Source of the DNA: Anaerolineae bacterium | GTDB lineage: Bacteria > Chloroflexota > Anaerolineae > Aggregatilineales > Phototrophicaceae | Length of the DNA: 64,000 nucleotides | Assembly (NCBI GenBank): GCA_019912965.1 | Contig: JAIOHM010000127.1 | Location: 1 to 64,000, forward strand | Reading direction: 5' to 3' | Shown here: positions 47,986-56,102 of the stretch, one piece after another | How positions within the stretch are numbered: the stretch's first letter is position 1 | Layout: each line of letters opens with the position of its first letter | Notes under the pieces: model-generated | What the model was told of the DNA's origin: nothing | The model's database searches: none | What the model saw: only the letters and a program-made list of their open reading frames with translations | Made by a program: the position numbers and the translations under genes

Positions 47986-50331
47986 CTACGATTCTTCGGG
48001 CTGGAGGGCGTGGGCAACCATCTGGTCTAGGGACATGGGGCGGCCTTCGTTCCAGCAGGCTTCAAAAGTTGCGGGGTCAAGCTGTGACCGGACGAGGCTC
48101 AAGGTGCGCTCGTATTCCGATTGCCTCCCCGGCTGCAAACCGGCTCCCATCTTTTCCAACGAGGCTTCTGCCGCGCCGATGAGTCGCGCGGCGCGTTCCG
48201 GGTCGCCTTTGGCGGCGATGGTCAAAACCTGCGCCAAAACGTTGCTGACGATCAGGTGTTTGTCGTAACTGAGTTGGAGCAGTTTTTCAAACGATTGGCG
48301 GAAAAGCCGATGGGCGCGGTCAACATCCCCTTGATGCATGGCGCTGAAACCCAGGTTGGAAAGGATCATGCTTTCGCGGCGGATTTCGCCCGTTTCGCGT
48401 ACAAGGCGGAGGCATTCTTCATAGACCACGCGGGCGCGTTCGTAATTGCCATAGGTGCGGGCGATTTCGCCAATGATGTTGAGCGCCTGCGCCATGCCCG
48501 GTTTGTGTCCTATCTGCCGAAAAATCTCCAAACCTTCTTCGGTAACGGCGACACCTTCTTCATACTCGGTTGGCACACCGATGGAGGCGCTGCCCAAAAA
48601 GGTCAACGCCCATGCGAGGTTGAGCGGATTGGTGCGGGCGCGGGCAATTTGGACAGCTTTTTGCAGAAGCTGTTTTTGGAGGTCGCGGTTGGACAGATAG
48701 AAGTGAATCATGCCAGCGGTGGTCAGGACGCGGACGTGTAAATCCGGCGGGACAGTCTGGCAGTTGGTGAGGGCGCGCTGCGTCCACATTTTGCCATCGG
48801 TAAATCCGCTGGACATAATCCAATAATCGCGCAGGGAGGCAACCAGCCGCAAACCAAGTATGACATCGCCGCCGCTGAACGCCCATTCCAACGCTCCGCA
48901 CATGTTGCCGCTTTCGGCATCGACACAGGACATCCAATGGGAGAATCCGGCCTGGCGGAATTCCGGTTCGGCATGTTCGGCGTAGTCAACGTAATATTCG
49001 GCGTGGCGGCGGCGCATCATTTCGGCTTCGCCAGAGGCTTCTAGCTGTTCCCCAGCGTATTCATGAAGGGTTTCCAGCATAAAGAATCGGGGTTCACCGT
49101 CGCGGCCTGCTTGCTGAAACAGCAGGCTTTTATTCAGCAGCGATTCGATACCTTCCAGCGCGTCGATATTGAGGCCGGGTTCGCAGACGGCTTCGACGGC
49201 TTCCAGGCTGCGTCCACCGCGAAAAACGGCCAAACGCGCGAATAATTTCTTTTCCTCGTCGGTGAGCAGTTCATAGCTCCAGCCGATGGTCTGGCGCAGG
49301 GTGCGCTGACGGGGGGGCAAATTATGCGCGCCACCAGTGAGGGTATCCAAGCGGCTGTTCAGGCGAGCCAATAATGCGCTGGGGGTGAGCAGTTTGCTGC
49401 GGGCGGCGGCGAGTTCGATGGCGAGGGGCAAACCTTCCAGCCGGATGCAAATTTGGGCGACATCGTGGGCGTTTTCCGACGTCAGTTCAAAATCCGCCCG
49501 CACCGCCCGCGCCTGCTGCATAAAAAGCGCGACGGATTCGCAGGTTAAGAGCGCCTCTGGTGAGAGGTGTTCCATATCGGGCAGCGCCAGCGGCGGCACG
49601 GCGTATTCTTGTTCGCCATACAGGTGCAGCGGTTCGCGGCTGGTCGCCAATACTTTGAGGTCTGGGGCGGCGGCCAGCAGTTCGCCGATTTGCGGGGCGG
49701 CGGCCAGCAGGTGTTCAAAATTATCCAGCACCAGCAGCATATGGCGTTCGCGGAGGAAGCGTTTGGTGGTTTCGATGATGGGTTCATCGGGAACAGCTTT
49801 GACGCCGATGCAGCCCGCGATGTTATTGGTCACCATGTCAGGATCGGTGATGGGCGCGAGGGAGATAAAATAGACGCCATCGCGGAAAGTATCGACCAAA
49901 TCCCACGCGGTTTGCAGTCCTAAACGGGTTTTGCCCGTCCCCGGCGGCCCCACCAGAGTCAGCAGGTGGACAGTATTCAGCAGGTGTTTAATCACATTCA
50001 GTTCGTTTTCGCGCCCGATGAAGTGGGTGGTTTCAACCGGGAGGTTATGCCGGGACGTGTGGCTGACCAACTCAATCGGGGGTGTGGATTCGCTGTCCTC
50101 GTCCAGCAAATGTAGTTCACGCGCACGTGCAATAGCCTGTGTGCGACTGCCGACTCCTAAGCTGCTGTAAATCTGGCGGTTGTACCACTTGACCGTGTTG
50201 ATGGTCATCACCAGCCGATCCGCAATTTCCCGGTCGGACAGACCTTCGTCCAGTAAGCGCAGAATCTCCACTGCCCGCTTGCTTAAGCCGTCATAGGATT
50301 CCTGCCATTTTTGAGAAACTATCTGCTGCAT
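47986..50331 (-). CDS. LuxR-type HTH/NB-ARC ATPase regulator with TPR region
   Basis: A 781-residue regulator with reversed LAL-like domain order. The LuxR-type HTH is N-terminal (residues about 15-75: LSKRAVEILRLLDEGLSDREIADRLVMTINTVKWYNRQIYSSL). The NB-ARC/AAA ATPase follows (FIGRENELNVIKHLL, P-loop GPPGTGKTRLGLQ, Walker B LLVLDNFEHLL, sensor TSREPL, LEGLPLAIELAAAR), then winged-helix linker and TPR-like helices to the end. It is the common Chloroflexota architecture. Divergent from a methyltransferase, with a 15-bp palindrome in between. Confidence 0.93.
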   Translation of the reverse strand: MQQIVSQKWQESYDGLSKRAVEILRLLDEGLSDREIADRLVMTINTVKWYNRQIYSSLGVGSRTQAIARARELHLLDEDSESTPPIELVSHTSRHNLPVETTHFIGRENELNVIKHLLNTVHLLTLVGPPGTGKTRLGLQTAWDLVDTFRDGVYFISLAPITDPDMVTNNIAGCIGVKAVPDEPIIETTKRFLRERHMLLVLDNFEHLLAAAPQIGELLAAAPDLKVLATSREPLHLYGEQEYAVPPLALPDMEHLSPEALLTCESVALFMQQARAVRADFELTSENAHDVAQICIRLEGLPLAIELAAARSKLLTPSALLARLNSRLDTLTGGAHNLPPRQRTLRQTIGWSYELLTDEEKKLFARLAVFRGGRSLEAVEAVCEPGLNIDALEGIESLLNKSLLFQQAGRDGEPRFFMLETLHEYAGEQLEASGEAEMMRRRHAEYYVDYAEHAEPEFRQAGFSHWMSCVDAESGNMCGALEWAFSGGDVILGLRLVASLRDYWIMSSGFTDGKMWTQRALTNCQTVPPDLHVRVLTTAGMIHFYLSNRDLQKQLLQKAVQIARARTNPLNLAWALTFLGSASIGVPTEYEEGVAVTEEGLEIFRQIGHKPGMAQALNIIGEIARTYGNYERARVVYEECLRLVRETGEIRRESMILSNLGFSAMHQGDVDRAHRLFRQSFEKLLQLSYDKHLIVSNVLAQVLTIAAKGDPERAARLIGAAEASLEKMGAGLQPGRQSEYERTLSLVRSQLDPATFEACWNEGRPMSLDQMVAHALQPEES

Positions 50332-50410
50332 TGCTTCAACCTTACTTACAACTCACATTTCTATGCGATTTCATCATGGTATAGCAAAAATGAAATTGGT
50401 GGAAGCAGTT

Positions 50411-50450
50411 TTCCATTCTTGATTCCATTCTTTTGATAGGTGACACCTAT
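50411..50450. promoter_or_regulatory. Direct repeats and palindrome in divergent LuxR/methyltransferase gap
   Basis: TTCCATTCTT occurs twice (50411-50420 and 50423-50432). Right beside it is the perfect palindrome ATAGGTG-A-CACCTAT (50436-50450). This lies 53 bp before the methyltransferase start, so it is a candidate operator for the LuxR-type regulator or another factor. Confidence 0.45.
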
Positions 50451-50502
50451 TCTGTCTGTGTCCTATCGTGTGAACTGGCAAAAGAATGAAGGAGGAACGC
50501 AG

Positions 50503-51324
50503 ATGCTTCTCAATAAAGTCGATATGGATGTGCTGAAGGCACGGCAGAAGAGTATGTGGATGTCTGGCGATTATGCCAAATTTGCCACCTACCTTGTAGA
50601 CGGCGCGATAGATTTTCTCGCAGCAGTTGATATTGACCCGGACGCAAAAGTTCTGGATGTGGCGTGTGGGGCAGGCCAAACGGCTATCCCGCTGGCGCGC
50701 AACGGGAATGATGTGACCGGGATTGATCTCGCGGGCAATCTGGTGGAAGTCGCCAAAAAGCGGGCGCGGGCAGATGGCTTGAGCGCGCGGTTTGATGAAG
50801 GTGACGCCGAACAACTGCCATATGAAGACGCCTCGTTCGATGTTGTTTTCAGCCTGATTGGGGCGATGTTTGCCCCACAGCCGGACAGGGTGGCCGCCGA
50901 ATTTGCGCGGGTTTGCCGTCCGGGGGGACGCATCATCATGGGGAATTGGACACCCGGCGGTTTCGTCGGGCAGATGTTCAAGACGATGGCGGCGCATGTG
51001 CCTCCGCATCCCGGTATCCCTTCGCCAACCTTGTGGGGGGATGAGGCAACGGTGCGCGAACGGTTGGGCGAATACGTCACCGATCTGAAGCTGACGCGCA
51101 AACTGTATCCGTTCAAGTATCCGTTCGGCGCGGCAAAGGTTGTGGAATTTTTCCGCGAATTTTACGGGCCGACCAACCGGGCATTCAGCACCCTGGATGA
51201 CGATGGTCAGGCTGCGCTGCGCCACGATTTAGAGGTGCTTTGGGCGCGGCACAACCAGTCGGCAAACGGGATTCTGTACCTCGAATCGGAATATCTCGAA
51301 GTGCAGGCTATCCGCCGTTCGTAA
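50503..51324 (+). CDS. Class I SAM-dependent methyltransferase
   Basis: A 273-residue UbiE/COQ5-like methyltransferase. Motif I is [32 protein letters not shown] (residues about 48-78), followed by [45 protein letters not shown], typical of small-molecule methyltransferases. The C-terminal region, including [17 protein letters not shown], recurs in many Chloroflexota and Actinobacteria enzymes. The start at 50503 has GGAGG 7 bp upstream. The substrate is unknown. A palindrome (51335-51360) follows the stop. Confidence 0.92.
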   Translation: MLLNKVDMDVLKARQKSMWMSGDYAKFATYLVDGAIDFLAAVDIDPDAKVLDVACGAGQTAIPLARNGNDVTGIDLAGNLVEVAKKRARADGLSARFDEGDAEQLPYEDASFDVVFSLIGAMFAPQPDRVAAEFARVCRPGGRIIMGNWTPGGFVGQMFKTMAAHVPPHPGIPSPTLWGDEATVRERLGEYVTDLKLTRKLYPFKYPFGAAKVVEFFREFYGPTNRAFSTLDDDGQAALRHDLEVLWARHNQSANGILYLESEYLEVQAIRRS

Positions 51325-51334
51325 GCCTTTTCGC

Positions 51335-51360
51335 AGGGGCGTAACGTGTTGCGCCCCTAC
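51335..51360. repeat. Dispersed palindrome, copy 5 (post-stop)
   Basis: AGGGGCGTAACGTG followed by TTGCGCCCCTAC, starting 11 bp after the methyltransferase stop. The following ACAAACCACATTCG recalls the sequence after copy 4 (ACAAAACACATCGA), so similarity extends beyond the palindrome. Confidence 0.85.
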
Positions 51361-51418
51361 AAACCACATTCGCTACAACCAACACAACTCGCAATCTGTA
51401 TGAGGGGGATTGAATCCG

Positions 51419-52489
51419 ATGAACATGAGACGTTCACAAGTGCTGCTGTGCCTGCTGGGGATTATGCTGATCGGTTTGGGGATTGCCAGCTTCACGCAAG
51501 AATCGACCGCCGCCGAACATGCAGCAGCCGAGGCGGACGAATTGGTCTTTCAGGCTGATCTCAACGATTTGCAGCCATGCGGCTACTATAAGGAAATCCG
51601 CCATTTCCATACGCCTGATCCGGTGACGCCAGCACCCGTAAGCAGCCCGAACCCGAATGCTGCGCCACCCACACAACCGCCGCCGACCAGTACACCACGT
51701 CCCGCGCCCAGCGAAGATCGGGTGGGATTCCCGGAAAATTATGAAACTGACTTCAAGCTGCTGTTCGTCTTTAACCGTTCGGACAGAAAACTGCTGCGGG
51801 CAATCTGTGGCAATGCGATTGCGGCACAGCGCCAACCGGGAGAACCGTTCGCGTATGGCAGTGTGCTGCTGATGATTAGCCATGCCGCACAGCTTGGTGA
51901 AAATGGTCAACCCGTTTTGGATGACGACGGTCACTACATTGGCGGGAATCTGGTCGCGCTGCACGTCCAGCGGAAAGAACCGGGTTTTGGCGAAGCCTAT
52001 GGCGCAGACCGCGCGGGCGAGTGGGAATTTATGGCCTATAACGCCGATGGCAGCGTTCAAGTACCGCCCCAGAACAGCAATTTCTGTGCGGTTTGTCATG
52101 GGGGCGAGGCGGGCGAATCGGTTGATTATGTCTTCCGCATGAACCTGTTTTATGAAGGCGAAGCGGCGCTGGTTCCTCCGCCGGTTGGCGAGAACGAAAT
52201 CAGCATTTATCTGTACAGTTTCCATGAGTCGGTGCTGGAAGTGAAGGCCGGAACGACGGTGACATGGATCAATAACGATGAAGCAGCGCACACGGTTGTT
52301 GCAGCAGTCGTGAATGCTGATGGAAAAATCGTCGCCGCTGATGAACCGCTGTTCGCGTCGGATGTTCTGGCGAGCGTCAACATTGAGCCGGGGGACAGCT
52401 TTAGCTTCACCTTCGACCAACCCGGTGAATATCTGTACCGCTGCACCATCCATGAGAATATGACCGCCCGGATTATCGTGGGCGAATGA
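51419..52489 (+). CDS. Cytochrome P460-like domain fused to a cupredoxin domain
   Basis: A 356-residue exported protein. A signal sequence (residues about 8-26, LLCLLGIMLIGLGIASF) is followed by a Pro-rich linker, then a P460-like domain (about 95-245) with FKLLFVFNRSDRKLLRAICGN, a typical P460 start, and heme-binding CAVCH (Cys223, Cys226, His227). The C-terminal 110 residues are a blue-copper domain with ligands His291, Cys342, His345 and Met348 (C-x2-H-x2-M). P460 enzymes oxidise hydroxylamine or process NO; fusion to a copper electron acceptor suggests an electron-transfer chain. The Lys cross-link was not located. The next gene is a truncated haemoglobin. Confidence 0.85.
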   Translation: MNMRRSQVLLCLLGIMLIGLGIASFTQESTAAEHAAAEADELVFQADLNDLQPCGYYKEIRHFHTPDPVTPAPVSSPNPNAAPPTQPPPTSTPRPAPSEDRVGFPENYETDFKLLFVFNRSDRKLLRAICGNAIAAQRQPGEPFAYGSVLLMISHAAQLGENGQPVLDDDGHYIGGNLVALHVQRKEPGFGEAYGADRAGEWEFMAYNADGSVQVPPQNSNFCAVCHGGEAGESVDYVFRMNLFYEGEAALVPPPVGENEISIYLYSFHESVLEVKAGTTVTWINNDEAAHTVVAAVVNADGKIVAADEPLFASDVLASVNIEPGDSFSFTFDQPGEYLYRCTIHENMTARIIVGE

Positions 52490-52505
52490 GCGCAGGAGAT
52501 CAATC

Positions 52506-52916
52506 ATGCAACCGAAAGTAACACAAACGCTGTATGAACGGCTGGGCGGTGTGTACAGCATCGCCGTCGTGGTGGACGATTTTATCGACCGGATTATGGT
52601 GGATGCGCGGCTGAATGCGAATCCCCATGTGGACGAAGCCCATCACCGGGTCAGCGCACAGGGCTTCAAGTATCTGGTGACAGAGATGGTGTGCTGGGCA
52701 ACGGGTGGGCCACAGACCTACAGCGGGCGGGCGATGGGCGATTCACACCGGCATCTGTTGATTACCGATCAAGAATGGCAGGCGTTCATGGACGATTTTC
52801 AGGCAACGCTGGATAAGTTCAACGTCCCGCAGCTTGAACAGGACGAACTGAAAGCCATCGTCGAAAGCGTCCGGCCTGATGTGGTGGTGGCACAGCCTGT
52901 GACGCCGCAAATCTAG
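52506..52916 (+). CDS. Truncated haemoglobin (group I-like)
   Basis: A 136-residue globin of the 2-on-2 fold. TLYERLGGVYSIAVVVDDFIDRIMVDARLN (helix A-B), the distal region including FKYLVTEMVCWATGGPQTYSGRAMGDSHRHLLIT with proximal His (SHRHLLI) and WQAFMDDFQATLDKFNV are typical. Such proteins bind O2, NO or CO and often act as NO dioxygenases. GCAGGAG is 6 bp upstream of the start. It lies 16 bp after the P460-cupredoxin gene, implying a shared nitrogen-oxide function. Confidence 0.92.
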   Translation: MQPKVTQTLYERLGGVYSIAVVVDDFIDRIMVDARLNANPHVDEAHHRVSAQGFKYLVTEMVCWATGGPQTYSGRAMGDSHRHLLITDQEWQAFMDDFQATLDKFNVPQLEQDELKAIVESVRPDVVVAQPVTPQI

Positions 52917-52936
52917 GAAACCTTTGGACATGTTGT

Positions 52937-52964
52937 GTAGGGGCGTAACATGTTACGCCCCTAC
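52937..52964. repeat. Dispersed palindrome, copy 6: perfect 28-bp
   Basis: GTAGGGGCGTAACA followed by its exact reverse complement, with no mismatch. It starts 21 bp after the truncated haemoglobin stop. This is the reference copy of the family. Confidence 0.9.
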
Positions 52965-53054
52965 TTCAAACAGATTGTATATGGGCAGCATCGATTTTGA
53001 TGTTCGACATCACCCACTGATAAAACGAGATCATATGGAGAAAGGCTGTCGATT

Positions 53055-53834
53055 ATGCATCGACGTTTGGAAAACAAAGTCGCGCTGATAACGGGCGCGA
53101 GTTCGGGAATTGGGCGGGCGGCGTCTGTTGCTTTCGCTAAAGAAGGCGCGAAAGTGGTGCTTGCCAGCCGCAACGAAGAAAGCACCCTGCAAACCCTGCG
53201 AATGGTGGAGGACTGCGGCGGCGAGGGGATTTTCGTCAAAACCGATGTCTCCGTCGCAAGGGATGTTGAGAACGTCGTCCAGAAAACGCTGGAAACGTAT
53301 GGGCATTTGGACTGCGCCTTTAACAACGCGGGAATCGGCGGGCCACCCGGCCCATTGTTCCAACTCAGCGAAACCGATTTTCAGCAGATTATGGATGTCA
53401 ACCTGAAGGGCGTCTGGCTGTGTTTGAAATATGAACTGCCCGCAATGTTGGCTAACGGCGGCAGCATCGTAAATATGTCATCCGTCGCGGGGCTGACTGG
53501 CTCGGTTGGCATAGCTGCCTACACAGCCAGTAAACACGGCGTGGTTGGCCTGAGCAAAGTTGCCGCGCTGGAATACGCCAAAGCAAAGGTGCGCGTGAAT
53601 GTGGTCTGCCCCAGTGTGATCGACAATACGGTTATCATCGATCAGGTCAGAGCCAACTATCCGGAAGTTTATAACTATCTGCTGGGAACGCACCCGGTCG
53701 GGCGCATCGGTCAGCCGGAAGAAGTGGCGAATGCGGTTGTCTGGCTGTGCAGCGATGAGGCTTCCTTTATAACTGGCGTCGCTTTCCCGGTGGATGGTGG
53801 CACGCTGGCTGGCCCGGTTCCGAACGGGTCGTAA
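53055..53834 (+). CDS. SDR-family oxidoreductase
   Basis: A 259-residue classical SDR. Cofactor site TGASSGIGRAASVAFAKEG, an Arg after strand 2 (ASRNEES, suggesting NADP), NNAGIGGPPG, catalytic MSSVAGL and YTASKHGVVGLS, and the C-terminal PVGRIGQPEEVANAVVWLCSDEASFITG VAFPVDGG block are all intact. It resembles the glucose/alcohol-type dehydrogenases annotated as FabG-like. The substrate is unknown. The start at 53055 has GGAGAAAGG upstream. It stands between the globin and an AhpD-like gene on the same strand. Confidence 0.93.
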   Translation: MHRRLENKVALITGASSGIGRAASVAFAKEGAKVVLASRNEESTLQTLRMVEDCGGEGIFVKTDVSVARDVENVVQKTLETYGHLDCAFNNAGIGGPPGPLFQLSETDFQQIMDVNLKGVWLCLKYELPAMLANGGSIVNMSSVAGLTGSVGIAAYTASKHGVVGLSKVAALEYAKAKVRVNVVCPSVIDNTVIIDQVRANYPEVYNYLLGTHPVGRIGQPEEVANAVVWLCSDEASFITGVAFPVDGGTLAGPVPNGS

Positions 53835-53906
53835 TAACAATATGGCGGGGACACTTGTTCCCGCATTTTTTCTGATCTTTTACGCATTGAGAGGAGCGAA
53901 CAGGCT

Positions 53907-54506
53907 ATGTTTATTGAACCGATTTCCCCATCAGAAGCAGCAGGCGTCATCAAGGCGCTTTATGAAGCGGAAGAGAAAGACTCTGGCTATATTCCGAACT
54001 ATTTGAAGCTGTTCAGCCACCGCCCGGAAGTCTATCAGGCATGGCAGCAGTTAGGGGCGGCTATTCGGGCGAACATGAGCTTCCGGCGTTACGAACTGGT
54101 CACGCTGGCGGCAGCCCGCAAACTCACAGGCACCTATTGTATGCTGGCGCACAGCGATAACTTTTTGAACAGCGGTGAAGTGGATGAAGCGCAGTTAGCG
54201 GCGATTGCCACCGATTATCACACCGCCGGACTAACCCCGGATGAAGTTGCTGTCATGGAATTTGCCGAAAAAATCATCGTCAATTCCAGCAGCGTGACGC
54301 AGGCAGATGTTGATCGCTTGAGAGGCTTTGGCCTTTCCGATGCCGAAATTTTGGACGTTGGCTTGGCGGCTTCTGCCCGCAGTTTTTTCAGCAAGACGCT
54401 GGATACCTTTAATGCCGAGCCGGACGCGAAATATCTCAGTTTCGGCCCGGCATTATGCAAGGTCTTGGCGGTTGGGCGGCCTTTTGGGGATACTGAAAAA
54501 GTGTAA
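53907..54506 (+). CDS. AhpD-like/peroxidase-related protein lacking the first catalytic Cys
   Basis: A 199-residue alkylhydroperoxidase-like (carboxymuconolactone decarboxylase fold) protein. The core reads RYELVTLAAARKLTGTYCMLAHSDNFL, where the AhpD motif E-x11-C-x2-C-x3-H would need two Cys. Here only the second is present (Thr-Tyr-Cys), with the His kept. It resembles the uncharacterised peroxidase-related family. With a single Cys it may not catalyse thiol peroxidation by the usual CxxC route. GAGGAGCGA precedes the start. Confidence 0.88.
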   Translation: MFIEPISPSEAAGVIKALYEAEEKDSGYIPNYLKLFSHRPEVYQAWQQLGAAIRANMSFRRYELVTLAAARKLTGTYCMLAHSDNFLNSGEVDEAQLAAIATDYHTAGLTPDEVAVMEFAEKIIVNSSSVTQADVDRLRGFGLSDAEILDVGLAASARSFFSKTLDTFNAEPDAKYLSFGPALCKVLAVGRPFGDTEKV

Positions 54507-54570
54507 TTCGCTGCCTCCCAATCAGATGCAGATTCTACAATGACCGATGAAATCAGACAGGAAATTCTCT

Positions 54571-55944
54571 ATGGAACAGTTGCTAAAATCAGTAGCCGAA
54601 CGTGCTACCCGTTACCTCGATACGCTGGAAAATCGGAATGTTGCGCCAACTCCAGCCGCATTACAGGCACTTTCACGGCTGGATGAAGCCTTCCCAGAGC
54701 ATTCAACCGATGCCGAAGCGGTTATCGCGCTGTTGGACGAAGTAGGTTCTCCAGCAACGGTGGCATCAGCCGGTTCGCGCTATTTCGGATTTGTGGTCGG
54801 TGGGTCGCTCCCGGCGGCGCTGGCGGCGAATTGGCTGGCGGGCGCGTGGGATCAAAACGCCGGACTGGTCGCCCTCTCGCCGATTGCCGCCAAATTGGAA
54901 ATGGTTGCCATGCGCTGGTTGCTGGACGCGCTGCACCTGCCTCCCGAATGCGGCGTGGGTTTTGTAACCTGCGCGACACAGGCCAATTTCTCCGGTTTGG
55001 CAGCGGCGCGTCATGCTTTGCTGGCTCGTCGCGGATGGAATGTCGAAGCTCAGGGATTATTTGGAGCACCGCCCATTACTGTTGTTGTCGGTGAAGAAGT
55101 TCACGTCAGTGTGCTCAAGGCGCTGACCATGCTCGGATTAGGGCGTGAGCGCGTTGTGCGGGTGCCTGCGGATGCTCAGGGCAGAATGCGGGCGGATGCT
55201 TTGCCGCCGCTGGATGACAATACCATCGTCTGTGTTCAGGCGGGCAACGTCAACACGGGCGCGGTTGATCCGCTGAGTGAGATTATTTCACAGGCGAAAG
55301 CGGCAGGTGCTTGGGTGCATGTGGATGGGGCTTTCGGATTATGGGCGGCGGCGGCTCCTGATCGTGCCCACCTTGTAGACGGCGCTGCGGATGCCGATTC
55401 GTGGGCGGTAGATGCCCACAAATGGCTCAATGTGCCGTATGACAGCGGTCTGGTTTTCGTGCGCGATCCACAGAATCTCCATGCGGCGCTGGCGGTCAAC
55501 GCGGCTTATTTGGTGCAGGGCGAAACACGCGATCCCACACATTACACGCCGGATTTTTCACGGCGGGCGCGCGGTGTGGAAATATGGGCGGCGCTGCGGG
55601 CATTGGGGCGCGAAGGCCTGGCGGAATTGATCGAGCGAACTTGTCATCATGCTGCCCATTTTGCCGCTGGACTGCGGGATGCAGGTTTCGAGGTGTTGAA
55701 TGACGTGGTGCTCAATCAGGTGCTGGTGTCATTTGGCGATGCCGAGACGACCCGCCGTGTCATTGCCGCCATACAGCAGGATGGTACTTGCTGGTGTGGT
55801 GGCACACTCTGGCAGGGGAAAACAGCCATGCGAATCAGCGTTTCGTCTTGGGCAACCACCGGTGAAGATGTGGAACGGAGTCTGGAAGCGATGATCAGAA
55901 TCGCGGCTAAAGTATGCGCTGTTGTTGATATGGAAAAATCATGA
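54571..55944 (+). CDS. PLP-dependent decarboxylase (group II type)
   Basis: A 457-residue amino-acid decarboxylase of the aromatic/glutamate group II family. SRYFGFVVGGSLPAALAANWL, FVTCATQANFSGLAAARHALLARRGW, then VHVDGAFGLWAAAAP and DSWAVDAHKWLNVPYDSG (Lys284 as Schiff-base Lys) are the family motifs. The substrate could be an aromatic or aliphatic amino acid. The start at 54571 was preferred because AGGAAA lies 8 bp upstream; an in-frame ATG at 54547 is the alternative. It is the last gene of a forward run. Confidence 0.92.
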   Translation: MEQLLKSVAERATRYLDTLENRNVAPTPAALQALSRLDEAFPEHSTDAEAVIALLDEVGSPATVASAGSRYFGFVVGGSLPAALAANWLAGAWDQNAGLVALSPIAAKLEMVAMRWLLDALHLPPECGVGFVTCATQANFSGLAAARHALLARRGWNVEAQGLFGAPPITVVVGEEVHVSVLKALTMLGLGRERVVRVPADAQGRMRADALPPLDDNTIVCVQAGNVNTGAVDPLSEIISQAKAAGAWVHVDGAFGLWAAAAPDRAHLVDGAADADSWAVDAHKWLNVPYDSGLVFVRDPQNLHAALAVNAAYLVQGETRDPTHYTPDFSRRARGVEIWAALRALGREGLAELIERTCHHAAHFAAGLRDAGFEVLNDVVLNQVLVSFGDAETTRRVIAAIQQDGTCWCGGTLWQGKTAMRISVSSWATTGEDVERSLEAMIRIAAKVCAVVDMEKS

Positions 55945-56071
55945 CCCTCGCCGCCAAATATCGACTATCAGCCTGATTCCGCTGATCGCTGCGCTGCATG
56001 GGCTTCCCAATCAGATGATGAATTTGGGAGTACCATTCAGCGGATTTGCGACCGATTTTGAATGCCATTCA

Positions 56072-56097
56072 GAGGTGTGACTTTTACATCACACCTC
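56072..56097. terminator. Hairpin between PLP decarboxylase and mfd
   Basis: GAGGTGTGA (56072-56080) and TCACACCTC (56089-56097) form a perfect 9-bp stem with an 8-base loop, followed on the forward strand by ATATTTTA. It lies 5 bp beyond the reverse-strand mfd stop, so it may terminate in both directions. Confidence 0.6.
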
Positions 56098-56102
56098 ATA
56101 TT

